NCBI GenBank assembly: GCA_016929335.1
Contig: JAFGIY010000065.1
Location: 62,001 to 126,000, forward strand
Length of the DNA stretch: 64,000 nt
Reading direction: 5' to 3'
From: Acidobacteriota bacterium
GTDB lineage: Bacteria > Acidobacteriota > UBA6911
This document shows positions 18,247-27,181 of the stretch, piece after piece; position 1 is the first letter of the stretch, and every line of letters begins with the position of its first letter. A program made the position numbers and the translations under genes. Below the pieces are notes generated by a model, which saw only the letters and a list, made by a program, of their open reading frames with translations, ran no database searches and was not told the origin of the DNA.

Positions 18247-20538
18247 TCAAAGAGCTTTCAATTTAGCATATCTTTCGATTAAGGATTTCTTTCCTACACG
18301 GCTGAATGCAACGACCAGCTTGATATCATTTCCTGTTCTCTCCCGGCTGAGAACAATCCCTTCACCAAACTGCTCATGGCGCACTCTCATTCCGGCTTTG
18401 AACACGGGCCCGGCGGATGCGCCGGATCCGGCTGCCTCGGATGCGCGTTCTTTTTGCTGAAGGTATGCCTTGAGCTCGGCAATTGTCTTTGGCTGCGGGA
18501 GCTCTTCTTCGCGGATCTTCGCCTGATATCCTTTGTGCTTCGAGATTTCCTCATATCGGGCGCCCGCTTCGTGAAAATAGCTTCGATGCTGCGGCCTTTG
18601 ATCAAAATAGTCAGGCTCATCAAGTCCCTCGATCAAATCCTGCGGCATCTCCTTCAGGAATCTTGACATTTTGGAGGCGAAACCGGCCTCTGGTCCATAA
18701 TTCTTTCGGAAAGGCGTCCAGGTAATAAAGAGCTTGCGTTTCGCCCGGGTTATCCCGACATAACAAAGACGCCGTTCTTCCTCGATATCCTCGTTGGAAT
18801 CCATCGATTGCGAATGGGGAAACAGCCCTTCTTCCATTCCGGCCAGAAAGACCACATCGAATTCCAGCCCTTTCGCGCTGTGCAGAGTCATAAGTGCAAC
18901 ACGTGCATTGGGATCAAGGTGATCCAGCTCGGATGCAAGAGACGCACGGTCGAGAAAATCGGCAATGGTCTCGCCTCGCTCTTCGGATTCGGCAGCAGCA
19001 CGAATCAACTCGTCGATATTCGCCATACGATTTTCTGCTTCTGTCGCAGTTTCCTGTTTCTGAAGCATTTCTCTGTATTGAGTATCATTCAGAACAGCCT
19101 CGAGCAGTTGGGCGATCGAGCTGGATTCCTGAATGGCCGTCCATTTATCCACAAGTTCCTGAAACCGCAGCAGCGGCCGGGAAAATCTGCGGGAGACTTG
19201 AGGATCCCGGGCTTTTTCGCGCAGCACCTGCAGGATAGGGAGATTCCGGTTCAGAGCGGCTTCGGTGAGCATATCGATGGCGGCATTGCCGATGCCTCTC
19301 GGGGGTGTATTTATGATTCGGAGAAGCGCGACGTCATCCTCCGGATTAAAAACGATGCGGAGATAGGCGAGAAGATCCTTTACTTCCATTCTGCTGAAGA
19401 AGGCAACGCTCCCTACAACGGCATAGGGAATTCCTTTCTCGGTTAGAGCATCTTCAAAATTCCGGGAGAGGAAATTGGCCCGATACAGGACAGCTACATG
19501 ACAGTCGGGATTCTCCAGGAGAACCTCTCTTATGCGGGATGCAACCCAACCGGCTTCTTCACGGGCAGATTTTTCACAATGGCAGGTGATAATATCGCCG
19601 CTGTCATTCTCGGTCCAGAGAGTCTTTCCTTTGCGTTCAGTATTATTTTCGACTACGGCTCCCGCAATGCGCAGAATGTTCTGACTGGAGCGGTAGTTCT
19701 GTTCCAACTTGATAATTCGCGCGCCCGGAAAGTCCTTTTCGAACTTCAGGATGTTCTGGATGTCTGCGCCACGGAATTTATAGATGGACTGGTCTTCGTC
19801 TCCTACAACGAACAGGTTTTTGTGGACAGATGTGAGAAGCCGCAACAATTCATATTGGGGCCGGTTGGTATCCTGGTATTCGTCTACCAGTATGTATTTG
19901 TACCAGTCGCCGTAGTATTTCCTCGCTTCCGGCACTTTCCGGAGCAGGTCCACCGATTTCAGAAGCAGATCGTCGAAATCCAGCGAGTTGGATTGCTGCA
20001 GCCGCGCATTGTACTGTCCATAAATGTGTTGCACGTCGTCTGCGATCTGCGAAGGAAATCGTGCGGTGTATTGATCCGGGGATACTCCGTGATTTTTTGC
20101 ATAACTGATCCGGCTGATAACCTCGCGGGGAGAAATATCCAAGTCGGGATTTTTCTCTTCATCCAGAATCTGCCGGATCAAGCGCTTCTGGTCGTCCGTG
20201 TCATAAATCGAGAAGTCACGTTTGTATCCGATATGAGGGATTTCTCTGCGCAGAAGGCGCACGCAAAAGGAATGAAAGGTTGAGATCAACGGTTCGGCGC
20301 TGCGCGAGACGCCGACAATCTTCTGGACTCTTTCGCGCATCTCCCTGGCCGCTTTATTCGTAAATGTAACCGCCAGTATATTCTCGGGGCGGGCGGCCAT
20401 ATTGCCGATCAAATAAGCGATTCTGTGCGCAATGACACGAGTTTTACCGCTGCCGGCTCCTGCGAGAACCAGTGCCGGCCCCTGCCCATGCTCCACCGCT
20501 ATTCGCTGTTGAGGATTTAATCCAGCCAAAATATCCAT
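18247..20538 (-). CDS. pcrA: UvrD/PcrA-type DNA helicase
   Basis: Superfamily 1A 3'-5' helicase for repair and replication restart. 763 residues. LNPQQRIAVEHG (Q motif), GAGSGKT Walker A at 27-33, TFTNKAAREM (Ia), DEYQDTN (II), GDEDQSIYKFRGA (III), LEQNYRSSQ (IV), LMTLHSAKGLEFD (V) and RLCYVGITRAKRKL (VI) are all present. The C-terminus ends in a Tudor-like domain (MRVRHEQFGEGIVL...), as in PcrA. The ATG at 20538 is preferred over a TTG 3 codons upstream; GGTGAT lies upstream of it. Confidence 0.93.
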   Translation of the reverse strand: MDILAGLNPQQRIAVEHGQGPALVLAGAGSGKTRVIAHRIAYLIGNMAARPENILAVTFTNKAAREMRERVQKIVGVSRSAEPLISTFHSFCVRLLRREIPHIGYKRDFSIYDTDDQKRLIRQILDEEKNPDLDISPREVISRISYAKNHGVSPDQYTARFPSQIADDVQHIYGQYNARLQQSNSLDFDDLLLKSVDLLRKVPEARKYYGDWYKYILVDEYQDTNRPQYELLRLLTSVHKNLFVVGDEDQSIYKFRGADIQNILKFEKDFPGARIIKLEQNYRSSQNILRIAGAVVENNTERKGKTLWTENDSGDIITCHCEKSAREEAGWVASRIREVLLENPDCHVAVLYRANFLSRNFEDALTEKGIPYAVVGSVAFFSRMEVKDLLAYLRIVFNPEDDVALLRIINTPPRGIGNAAIDMLTEAALNRNLPILQVLREKARDPQVSRRFSRPLLRFQELVDKWTAIQESSSIAQLLEAVLNDTQYREMLQKQETATEAENRMANIDELIRAAAESEERGETIADFLDRASLASELDHLDPNARVALMTLHSAKGLEFDVVFLAGMEEGLFPHSQSMDSNEDIEEERRLCYVGITRAKRKLFITWTPFRKNYGPEAGFASKMSRFLKEMPQDLIEGLDEPDYFDQRPQHRSYFHEAGARYEEISKHKGYQAKIREEELPQPKTIAELKAYLQQKERASEAAGSGASAGPVFKAGMRVRHEQFGEGIVLSRERTGNDIKLVVAFSRVGKKSLIERYAKLKAL

Positions 20539-20959
20539 ATATGACAAATCACCACAGATACAAAAGTTTTACAAAGAGCCGGGCCGCCGGTTTCATCCAA
20601 TCAACGACATTATTCCGAGGCTTTGCGCCGGCGATCGCCCTCGATAAAATGTGCGTTCGAATCCCTGTTTGATGCCGTAATTATCAGCTTCTGCGCTTCG
20701 TTCAAGGCATATTCAGTCTGCCTGAATCCGGAGGATAAAATCCCCATCGAGGATTCTACACGTAATTGATTCATTGTGAAATCGGCGATGAAATTTTGGA
20801 GGAATGTTTTATTCCTTTCTTGACAGCACGCCTGAAAACAAGCTAGTGATAATCTGCACTCTCTACGAAATACCGCTGTTATCAAAGAAACGTTCATTGC
20901 GGGAGATCCCGCATGCAGATATTTGAAAACCATGCTCTACGATTTTTAAGGAGATAGCT
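20539..20959. other. 421-bp divergent intergenic between pcrA and bamA
   Basis: No supported gene. It holds a small hairpin AGGAAT/ATTCCT (20800-20816), a consensus -35 TTGACA (20820-20825) with a weak TAGTGA (20844-20849) 18 nt on or GATAAT (20848-20853) 22 nt on, and a perfect palindrome at 20898-20913. This is the likely control region of the catabolic block. Confidence 0.6.
20898..20913. promoter_or_regulatory. palindromic candidate operator before bamA
   Basis: TGCGGGAGATCCCGCA is a perfect 7+2+7 palindrome 46 nt before the bamA ATG and about 45 nt after the possible -10. The location suits a repressor or activator site; the binding protein is unknown. Confidence 0.4.
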
Positions 20960-22105
20960 ATGGGACTTGATTGGATGCCGAGAGAACACGGTAAAAAGGA
21001 TCATTATCGATTTGGCTCGGAACACTGGGGGACGGAAGCCCCCTGTGTTGTATATGAGAAGAAGCCTTTAAAAGATCCTAAGGGGAATGTCGTTCCCGGA
21101 CTTTTTGTGTCCTGGATCAGGCTCAATAATCCTGCTCAATATAATTCCTACACGACGGAGATGGTAAAAGGAGTCATTGCCGGGTTTGAAAATTCCTCTG
21201 TGGACCGGGAAGTGGTCGCGACGGTTTTTACGGGAACCGGAGCCAATGCCTTCTGTACGGGGGGCAATACCAAGGAATATTCGGAATATTACAGCAAGCG
21301 GCCCGAGGAATACGGGGCCTATATGGAACTCTTCAACAACATGGTGGATTCCATCCTGATGTGCAAGAAACCGGTTATCTGCCGCGTTAACGGCATGAGA
21401 GTCGCCGGAGGACAGGAAATCGGACTGGCTTGCGATATTGCAATTTCGTCGGACCTTGCAATATTTGGGCAGGCCGGTCCGAGACACGGATCCGCTCCCG
21501 TGGGCGGCGCTTCCGATTTCCTGCCCTGGTATCTCACCGCAGAAGATGCCATGTGGAACTGCATTAGCTGCGAAATGTGGAGCGCCTATAAAATGAAAGC
21601 CAAGAACCTTGTATCCAAAGTGGTTCCGGTGCTGAAAGATGAAAATGGGAAATGGGTGCGCAATCCGCAGGTCATCACCGATGCCTTTGTGCAGGATGGA
21701 GAAATTGTCTATGGCGAATATAAGACCGGCGATGAATTTAAGAAAGCCAGGGCATGGGTAAGCGACAAACTGAAAAACAACGACTACGATCTTTCGCTTC
21801 TTGATGCCGAGATCGACAAGACTGTGTGGACCTTTGCAAACCTTTTTCCGGGCTGCCTGATGATGTCGATTGACGGAGTACGGAACAAGAAGAAATTTTT
21901 CTGGGATCAAATGAAAAATCCAAACCGGCACTGGCTGGCTGCCAATATGATGGGCGAAGCCTTCCTGGGTTTCGGAGCTTTCAATACAAAGAAAATTACG
22001 AGCCTCGATACGGTTGATTTTCTCAAATATCGCCAACTCGTGGCCGAGGGGGCTCTTGTGGATGATGATTTTATGGATAAAGTAATGGCGAAACCGAAGC
22101 AATAG
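20960..22105 (+). CDS. bamA: 6-oxocyclohex-1-ene-1-carbonyl-CoA hydrolase
   Basis: Ring-opening hydrolase of the anaerobic benzoyl-CoA pathway. It adds water and hydrolytically cleaves 6-oxocyclohex-1-ene-1-carbonyl-CoA to 3-hydroxypimeloyl-CoA. Enoyl-CoA hydratase superfamily, but with the long BamA form (381 residues) and its typical segments: LDWMPREHG, FVSWIRLNNPAQYNSYTTEM, TGTGANAFCTGGNTKEYSEYY, VNGMRVAGGQEIGLACD and FGQAGPRHGSAPVGGASDFL. AAGGAG lies 6 nt before the ATG. It leads the catabolic block; a 104-nt spacer separates it from the dehydrogenase gene. Confidence 0.95.
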   Translation: MGLDWMPREHGKKDHYRFGSEHWGTEAPCVVYEKKPLKDPKGNVVPGLFVSWIRLNNPAQYNSYTTEMVKGVIAGFENSSVDREVVATVFTGTGANAFCTGGNTKEYSEYYSKRPEEYGAYMELFNNMVDSILMCKKPVICRVNGMRVAGGQEIGLACDIAISSDLAIFGQAGPRHGSAPVGGASDFLPWYLTAEDAMWNCISCEMWSAYKMKAKNLVSKVVPVLKDENGKWVRNPQVITDAFVQDGEIVYGEYKTGDEFKKARAWVSDKLKNNDYDLSLLDAEIDKTVWTFANLFPGCLMMSIDGVRNKKKFFWDQMKNPNRHWLAANMMGEAFLGFGAFNTKKITSLDTVDFLKYRQLVAEGALVDDDFMDKVMAKPKQ

Positions 22106-22162
22106 AAATTTCGGTCGTTGTTCATCGGCAACACTTAATTTGCCGTGTTGTCGATTCTGATT

Positions 22163-22183
22163 TTTATAGCTGTCATCTATAAA
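22163..22183. promoter_or_regulatory. inverted repeat before bamQ
   Basis: TTTATAG (22163-22169) and CTATAAA (22177-22183) form a 7-bp inverted repeat with a 7-nt loop, 26 nt before the start codon. It may be a hairpin or operator between bamA and the next gene. Confidence 0.3.
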
Positions 22184-22209
22184 CCAAAAATTTATGAAAT
22201 GGAGAGGTT

Positions 22210-23259
22210 ATGGCCGTCACTGCTCAAGCATATGTTCTGGAGTCTCCGAAGGCTCCGTTAGTACGCAAGCCCTTGCAGGTGCCCACTCCCGGAGCAACAG
22301 AAGCCATCGTGGAGGTAATTGCGTGTGGCCTGTGTCACACGGATCTGGGCTATGCAGATGGGTCCGTTCCGACGAAAAAGGGCATCCCTATCGTCCTTGG
22401 ACACGAAGGCGTCGGACGCGTCGTTGAAGCCGGAAAGGATTATGAATCTCTCGTCGGCAGCACCGTTCTGGTGCCGGCAGTCCTTCCCTGCGGAGAATGT
22501 CCATTCTGCCTGGCGGGGCGAGGGAATGCATGCCCGAATCAAAAAATGCCGGGTAACGATATCGATGGAGCATTTTCGACTCACTTCCTGGTACCTGCCC
22601 GCCCGCTGATCAAGATAGGCGCTTCATCCAATGTTGCGGCGCTTTCGGTCGTGGCTGACGCAGTGTCCACCGCGTATCAGGCTATCCTTCGAGCCAATGT
22701 CACCGCCGGCGATGCGGTAGTTGTTGTCGGGTCCGGCGGAGTGGGAAGTTTTGTTGTCCAGATTGCCAATGCACTGGGCGCCCGCGTACTTGCCTGTGAT
22801 ATCGTTGAGGAGCGCCTGAAACTTATTTCGGATTATGGAGCTTCACAAACCATAAACCTGACAAACCTGGATCCGAAAGAACTCCGCAAACAGGTCCGAG
22901 CGTTTGCCAAAGGCGTGCCTACGCTGAAATATAAGATTTTTGAATGCAGCGGAAGCGCACCGGGTCAGACTACGGCCTATGGATTGCTGGAACGCGGAGC
23001 CACGATGATGCAGGTGGGATACACTCCGAACAAGATCGATGTGCGGCTTTCGAACCTCATGGCATTTGATGCCACGCTGCACGGCACCTGGGGTTGTCCT
23101 CCCGAGGTATATCCGGGAGTCCTGCGTATGATCGAGGAAGGCAAAGTGAAACTGGGTCCTTTCATTGCTTATGGGCCGATGTCCAAGGTGAATGACTATC
23201 TTGCGGATATGGCTGCGCACAAGCTTGAAAAGCGCATGGTGATGGATCCACTCACCTAG
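22210..23259 (+). CDS. bamQ: 6-hydroxycyclohex-1-ene-1-carbonyl-CoA dehydrogenase
   Basis: Zinc-dependent MDR alcohol dehydrogenase that oxidises the 6-hydroxy compound to the 6-oxo substrate of BamA, with NAD+. 349 residues. Catalytic zinc: C42-H43 and H65-E66 (LGHEGVGRVVEAG). Structural zinc: C94, C97, C100 and C108. Rossmann VVVGSGGVGSFVVQIANALGA follows. C-terminal GATMMQVGYTPNKIDVRLSNLMAFDATLHGTWGCPPE is characteristic of this subfamily. GGAGAGG precedes the ATG. The assignment rests on family resemblance plus the bamA/bamR neighbours. Confidence 0.9.
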   Translation: MAVTAQAYVLESPKAPLVRKPLQVPTPGATEAIVEVIACGLCHTDLGYADGSVPTKKGIPIVLGHEGVGRVVEAGKDYESLVGSTVLVPAVLPCGECPFCLAGRGNACPNQKMPGNDIDGAFSTHFLVPARPLIKIGASSNVAALSVVADAVSTAYQAILRANVTAGDAVVVVGSGGVGSFVVQIANALGARVLACDIVEERLKLISDYGASQTINLTNLDPKELRKQVRAFAKGVPTLKYKIFECSGSAPGQTTAYGLLERGATMMQVGYTPNKIDVRLSNLMAFDATLHGTWGCPPEVYPGVLRMIEEGKVKLGPFIAYGPMSKVNDYLADMAAHKLEKRMVMDPLT

Positions 23260-23366
23260 GAGTCGCCGGTTTCCGTTTCCCGGCCCGCAGTTTAAATGCC
23301 TGAATTTTGTTGGAGAACCGGGAACTGGAAATACGGAACCGGGAACTTCATACGAAAGGAGTTAAT

Positions 23367-24161
23367 ATGGCTGCAGAATCAACTTCCCCAATCGTGGATG
23401 TGACTCTCCTCGAAGATGAGACGCTGCTTCGGCTGGTACTGAACCGTCCCAAGGGGAATGTCCTTACGCTGGAAATGATGAATGCGATTTCCGACGCGCT
23501 GCGAGCAAATGTCCATAATCCACATTTGCGATTAGTATTCATTCGCGGCGCCGGAAGTCATTTTTCTTTTGGGGCATCCGTTGAGGAACATACAAAGGAG
23601 AAGGCCCCCTCGATGCTGGCCGGCTTTCATGCAATGATCCGTCAGGTCGCCGGCTATCCCGTGCCGATAGCTGCCCTGATTGAAGGATCATGCCTGGGCG
23701 GTGCATTCGAGCTTATCCTTGCATGTCATTTCGTGTTTGCGGCTCCGAACGCCACTCTGGGCTGTCCCGAAATCAAACTTGGAGTCTTTCCACCGGTGCT
23801 TGCCGCTATAGGAGCTCACCGTTTGGGCGGTCCGCTGGCCGAAAACCTCGTTATGACGGGGGCAACAATAGATACCGCGGCTGCTGAAAAAGCCGGCCTC
23901 GTTTCAGCAATTTTCGCCAGTGGCAATAGCGAGGAGGAGTTGGTGGAATGGTATCGCAAAAACCTCCGCCCGCTTTCGGCATCCGCAATACGCCAGGGAA
24001 ATCGCGTAGCGCGTATCGGCTCCGGCCTTCTAACGGCGCTGGATGAGCCGCTGGCCAGAATTGAGCGGCAGTATGTCGACGAGGTGCTTGCCAGCAACGA
24101 CGGCAATGAAGGGATTACGGCCTTCATTGAACGCCGTAAGCCAGTTTGGAAGGATTCCTAG
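23367..24161 (+). CDS. bamR: Cyclohexa-1,5-diene-1-carbonyl-CoA hydratase
   Basis: Crotonase-family enzyme adding water to the dienoyl-CoA made by benzoyl-CoA reductase, giving the 6-hydroxy intermediate for BamQ. 264 residues. LRLVLNRPKGNVLTLEMM, oxyanion-hole GAGSHFSFGASVEEH and EGSCLGGAFELILACHFVFAA are seen. AAAGGAG is 6 nt before the ATG at 23367. The frame is open back to 23307, but that stretch is a GGAACCGGGAACT-type microrepeat and is not counted. A strong terminator follows. Confidence 0.9.
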   Translation: MAAESTSPIVDVTLLEDETLLRLVLNRPKGNVLTLEMMNAISDALRANVHNPHLRLVFIRGAGSHFSFGASVEEHTKEKAPSMLAGFHAMIRQVAGYPVPIAALIEGSCLGGAFELILACHFVFAAPNATLGCPEIKLGVFPPVLAAIGAHRLGGPLAENLVMTGATIDTAAAEKAGLVSAIFASGNSEEELVEWYRKNLRPLSASAIRQGNRVARIGSGLLTALDEPLARIERQYVDEVLASNDGNEGITAFIERRKPVWKDS

Positions 24162-24203
24162 GCGAGCATGCCGAATAGCCTCCACAATCAGATCCTGCCG
24201 GCG

Positions 24204-24259
24204 CCACAGGTTTCACGGATTTCGATGAAGTGAAATCCATGAAACCTGTGGCATTTTTT
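24204..24259 (+). terminator. Rho-independent terminator after bamR
   Basis: 20-nt arms at 24204-24223 and 24232-24251 pair with one mismatch around an 8-nt loop and are followed by CATTTTTT. It should end the bamA-bamQ-bamR transcript. Confidence 0.87.
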
Positions 24260-24671
24260 CTCTCTTTGTCCGTCTTGGGACTAATTTTGCCCCGTGGTTC
24301 AGAATTTTATTGACAGCTAGAATTTCAATCGACTACCGTAAGGGTAACCAATATCGGTTACCGTATAATGCGAGGGAGGGTAGAAACGCCCGGGCATTGT
24401 GAGTCTTTCGTTCGGTCCGCCTGAGTTTTGTATGGAGGCGTAGGCGGAAATGCTGAGTTTGATTCCCTTGAAGAGTGCTATTGGTGCAAGGGCGATTATC
24501 CATTTGCCCTGAAGCGCACAAACGTATTTGCGCGCTTTGACGCGTGGTTCTTCAGAGTAGCTTTTTTTGCCGAATGCGGATATAAGTGGAGCATAGTTTT
24601 TAGAAATCCCGATTTGAAGAATCATAACGCAGTGGTCCAACAATAAACTCCATTTTCCGGAGGGCAAAACA
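24260..24671. other. 412-bp intergenic before the SDR gene
   Basis: No recognisable gene. A 72-codon TTG-initiated frame (24428-24646, +) and a long minus frame that runs into the SDR gene lack family features or a ribosome-binding site. It contains the promoter/operator candidate at 24343-24369. Confidence 0.5.
24343..24369 (+). promoter_or_regulatory. palindrome abutting a TATAAT box
   Basis: GGTAACC (24343-24349) and GGTTACC (24356-24362) form an inverted repeat ending 1 nt before TATAAT (24364-24369). TACCGTA also occurs as a direct repeat here. A regulator bound there would sit over the promoter. The likely target is the SDR-thiolase genes, with a leader of about 300 nt. Confidence 0.4.
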
Positions 24672-25415
24672 GTGGAACTTGAAGGAAAAGTGGCGATCGT
24701 TACGGGGGCAAGTCTGGGAATCGGCAGTGCATGCGCACTGGACCTTGCCAAAAACGGCGCTAATGTCGCCATCAACTATCGCAAGCATGATGCGGAGGCG
24801 CGTGCAATTTGCGATCAAATCAATGCTATGGGAAGGCGCGGACTGGCGGTTCGTGCGGATGTGGCCAGTTTTCAGGATGCACAGGAAATGGTGGCTACCG
24901 TTGTGAAGGAATTTGGGCGCATCGATATTCTGGTAAACAATGCCGGGGTGAATCGTGATGCTGTGATTTGGAAAATGACGGAGCAGCAATGGGATGAAGC
25001 CCTGGACATCAATCTCAAGGGCTATTTCAACTATATTCGCGCGGTCGCCCCTTTGTTCAAGGAGCAGGGCAGCGGAAAGATCGTTAATGTAACGTCCATA
25101 AACGGCTTGCGCGGCAAATTCGGTCAGGCAAATTACACGGCCGCCAAGGCTGGAATCATCGGGCTGACAAAAACCGTGGCAAGGGAACTCGCAAAATCCA
25201 ACGTCAACTGCAATGCAGTTGCGCCCGGCCTGATTGAAACCGACATGGTCAGGCAGGCTCCCGATGATGTCCGGCAGAAGGCGCTTGCCGAAATTGTTCT
25301 TGGAAGGATGGGACAGCCGGAGGAGGTTGCCTGGTTAGTGACTTTCCTGTGCACCGAAAAAGCCCGTCATGTGACGGGAGAGGTAATCAAAGTGGATGGG
25401 GGGCAGTATATCTGA
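24672..25415 (+). CDS. SDR-family 3-oxoacyl/3-hydroxyacyl reductase (FabG-like)
   Basis: NAD(P)-dependent short-chain dehydrogenase, 247 residues. TGASLGIG cofactor loop (11-18), NNAG at 89-92, catalytic N114, S142, Y155 and K159, and C-terminal GEVIKVDGGQYI. GTG start with GGAGG 8 nt upstream. It looks like FabG, but it is next to a thiolase and a CoA-transferase rather than fatty-acid synthesis genes. A 3-hydroxyacyl-CoA dehydrogenase role (3-hydroxypimeloyl-CoA, or a BbsCD-like substrate) is therefore inferred. Confidence 0.82.
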   Translation: MELEGKVAIVTGASLGIGSACALDLAKNGANVAINYRKHDAEARAICDQINAMGRRGLAVRADVASFQDAQEMVATVVKEFGRIDILVNNAGVNRDAVIWKMTEQQWDEALDINLKGYFNYIRAVAPLFKEQGSGKIVNVTSINGLRGKFGQANYTAAKAGIIGLTKTVARELAKSNVNCNAVAPGLIETDMVRQAPDDVRQKALAEIVLGRMGQPEEVAWLVTFLCTEKARHVTGEVIKVDGGQYI

Positions 25416-25443
25416 TCCGATATAGCCCTTAAACAATTGCAAA

Positions 25444-25467
25444 ACGCCTGCAAGGTGCGTGATTTTT
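25444..25467 (+). terminator. weak terminator candidate after SDR gene
   Basis: ACGCC (25444-25448) pairs with GG-T-GCGT ending at 25460 with one bulge, followed by GATTTTT. It could attenuate read-through into the thiolase gene. Confidence 0.33.
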
Positions 25468-25533
25468 GGAATGATGAAGGCAATTTGCTAATGAACGCAA
25501 ATGAAGGTTGTCTCGAATAGGGGGAGGTAATCC

Positions 25534-26703
25534 ATGGGCAGAGTGGCTATTATCGGTGTAGGCCAGACACCGTTTGTTCGGGGCTATCCCGGATCCATCA
25601 GGGAACTGGCTTTTGAAGGTTTTAAAGATTGCATGGCCGATGCGCAGATAGCCATCAAGGATATTGACGCATCAGTAGTCTGTTCCGCTCCCGAATATGA
25701 TAAACAGCGGTCACCATCCGGAGTATTTGCAGAATATCTCGGTCTTACGCCTCAGCCGACATTTTACGTCGAAAGCCTTTGTTCTTCGAGCAGTACCGGG
25801 GTGAAGCTGGCCTATGCAATGATCAAGTCCGGTCTGCATGATATTGTGGCCGTCATAGGTTTTCAGAAAATGTCGGAAATCTCTTCGGCGGAATCCCAGG
25901 AAAGAATGGGACGCGGTACGGACGTTCAATGGGAAAGCCCTTTTGGGACAATGATGCCGGCCTATTATGCGATGTTTGCCAAGGCTCATATGGAGAAATA
26001 TGGCACAACGCTGGAAGACCTGGCGCTCATACGGGTTAAGGCATCGACGTACGGTCAGGTCAATGATAAGGCCGTTTATCGGAAAGCTGTGACACTGGAC
26101 ATGTTTTCCGATCCTCAGAATCCAATGTCAGGACCCGTGGCAAGCCCTCTCAGGGTTGGCGACTGCTGTGCCAATGCTGACGGATGCTCCTGCCTCATTC
26201 TGGCCAGCGAAGAAAAGGCAAAAGCGCTATGCAGGAAGCCGGTCTGGATACTTGGGATCGGCGCCGCATCTGCGCCCGTGAACATGGCCGGCAGAAAGGT
26301 ATTCACCGGACTGGATGTGGCGGATATTGCCAGCAAGCAGGCCTATAAAATGGCAGGGATTACACCCAAAAACATCAATGTCGCGGAGGTCCACGATTGC
26401 TTTACGATCGCAGAAATGATGGCCTATGAAGGTCTGGGCTTTGCCAAACCGGGTGAAGGCAAAGACCTCATCCAAAGCAAAGAAACCTACAAGGAAGGAA
26501 GCATTCCCGTTAATGTCGATGGAGGCCTGCTTTCCAAAGGGCACCCGATCGGCGCCACCGGCGGTTCGCAGATCCGGACCATTGTGCTGCAGCTGAGGGG
26601 AGAGGCCGGAGACATACAGGTCAAAAATCCGGAGATCGGTCTGGTCCATAACATCGGCGGTGTGGGCCTTTATGCAAACATCACCATTCTCGGGAGGGCG
26701 TAA
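25534..26703 (+). CDS. SCP2-type thiolase (BbsB-like acetyl-CoA acetyltransferase family)
   Basis: 389 residues. The nucleophile C83 lies in VESLCSSSSTGVKLAY; His residues lie in VAEVHDCFTIAEMMAYE and in SKGHPIGATGGSQ. The usual C-terminal CxG is replaced by LVHNIGGVGLYAN, as in lipid-transfer/SCP2-type thiolases. It would cleave a 3-oxoacyl-CoA with CoA. GGGGGAGG precedes the ATG. The stop is 1 nt from the DUF35 gene; such pairs form one enzyme complex, as in benzoylsuccinyl-CoA thiolase BbsAB. Possible substrates are 3-oxopimeloyl-CoA or an aryl-substituted 3-oxoacyl-CoA. Confidence 0.88.
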   Translation: MGRVAIIGVGQTPFVRGYPGSIRELAFEGFKDCMADAQIAIKDIDASVVCSAPEYDKQRSPSGVFAEYLGLTPQPTFYVESLCSSSSTGVKLAYAMIKSGLHDIVAVIGFQKMSEISSAESQERMGRGTDVQWESPFGTMMPAYYAMFAKAHMEKYGTTLEDLALIRVKASTYGQVNDKAVYRKAVTLDMFSDPQNPMSGPVASPLRVGDCCANADGCSCLILASEEKAKALCRKPVWILGIGAASAPVNMAGRKVFTGLDVADIASKQAYKMAGITPKNINVAEVHDCFTIAEMMAYEGLGFAKPGEGKDLIQSKETYKEGSIPVNVDGGLLSKGHPIGATGGSQIRTIVLQLRGEAGDIQVKNPEIGLVHNIGGVGLYANITILGRA

Positions 26704-26704
26704 C

Positions 26705-27136
26705 ATGGCCAAAAAGGAAGTCGACGATCGATTCAAAAAATTCGGCACTGTGAGTTTCACGGCTATAACGAAGACAAACGATTTCGTCGGGCATCTGGAA
26801 CAGGGCAAAATCATGGGGACCAAATGCAAAAAATGCGGCCTTCAGTTTTTCCCTCCGAGAGCGGACTGCTATCAGTGCCTAGCCAGCGATATGGAATGGT
26901 TTGAAGTCGGTGGCGCGGGCAAGCTTATGGCGTATAGCAAACTTCAATATGGCCCGATGGGTTTCGAAGGGGATCTTCCATATTGCATAGCCGTTTTGGA
27001 TTACGGCAATTTTAAAGTCTTCGGCAGAATCGCCAAAGATATTCCGGACGAAGAAATCCACATAGGCATGGAAATGAAAGCGGTGGCAAACAAGTTGCCG
27101 AACGACCAATTGAATTACGTTTTTCAAAAGGCTTAG
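26705..27136 (+). CDS. DUF35 OB-fold / zinc-ribbon thiolase partner (BbsA-like)
   Basis: 143 residues. A rubredoxin-like zinc ribbon with CKKCG and CYQC pairs (about residues 39-57) is followed by an OB-fold (GKLMAYSKLQYGPMGFEGD...PYCIAVLDYGNFKVFGRI). These proteins bind SCP2-type thiolases and are thought to admit acyl-CoA to the active site. The ATG at 26705 has GGGAGGG overlapping the thiolase 3' end; the upstream extension to 26660 is thiolase code in another frame. Confidence 0.88.
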   Translation: MAKKEVDDRFKKFGTVSFTAITKTNDFVGHLEQGKIMGTKCKKCGLQFFPPRADCYQCLASDMEWFEVGGAGKLMAYSKLQYGPMGFEGDLPYCIAVLDYGNFKVFGRIAKDIPDEEIHIGMEMKAVANKLPNDQLNYVFQKA

Positions 27137-27181
27137 CGGACGGCGTACTAGCGCTGTCTTGTAGATTAACCATTGATGGGT

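Noticed and set aside
21068-22102. 344-codon open frame on the minus strand
   Set aside because: Antisense to bamA along its whole length, with no recognisable domain.
24317-24775. 152-codon minus-strand frame entering the SDR gene
   Set aside because: Its first third is the antisense of the SDR cofactor loop; the rest shows no family resemblance.
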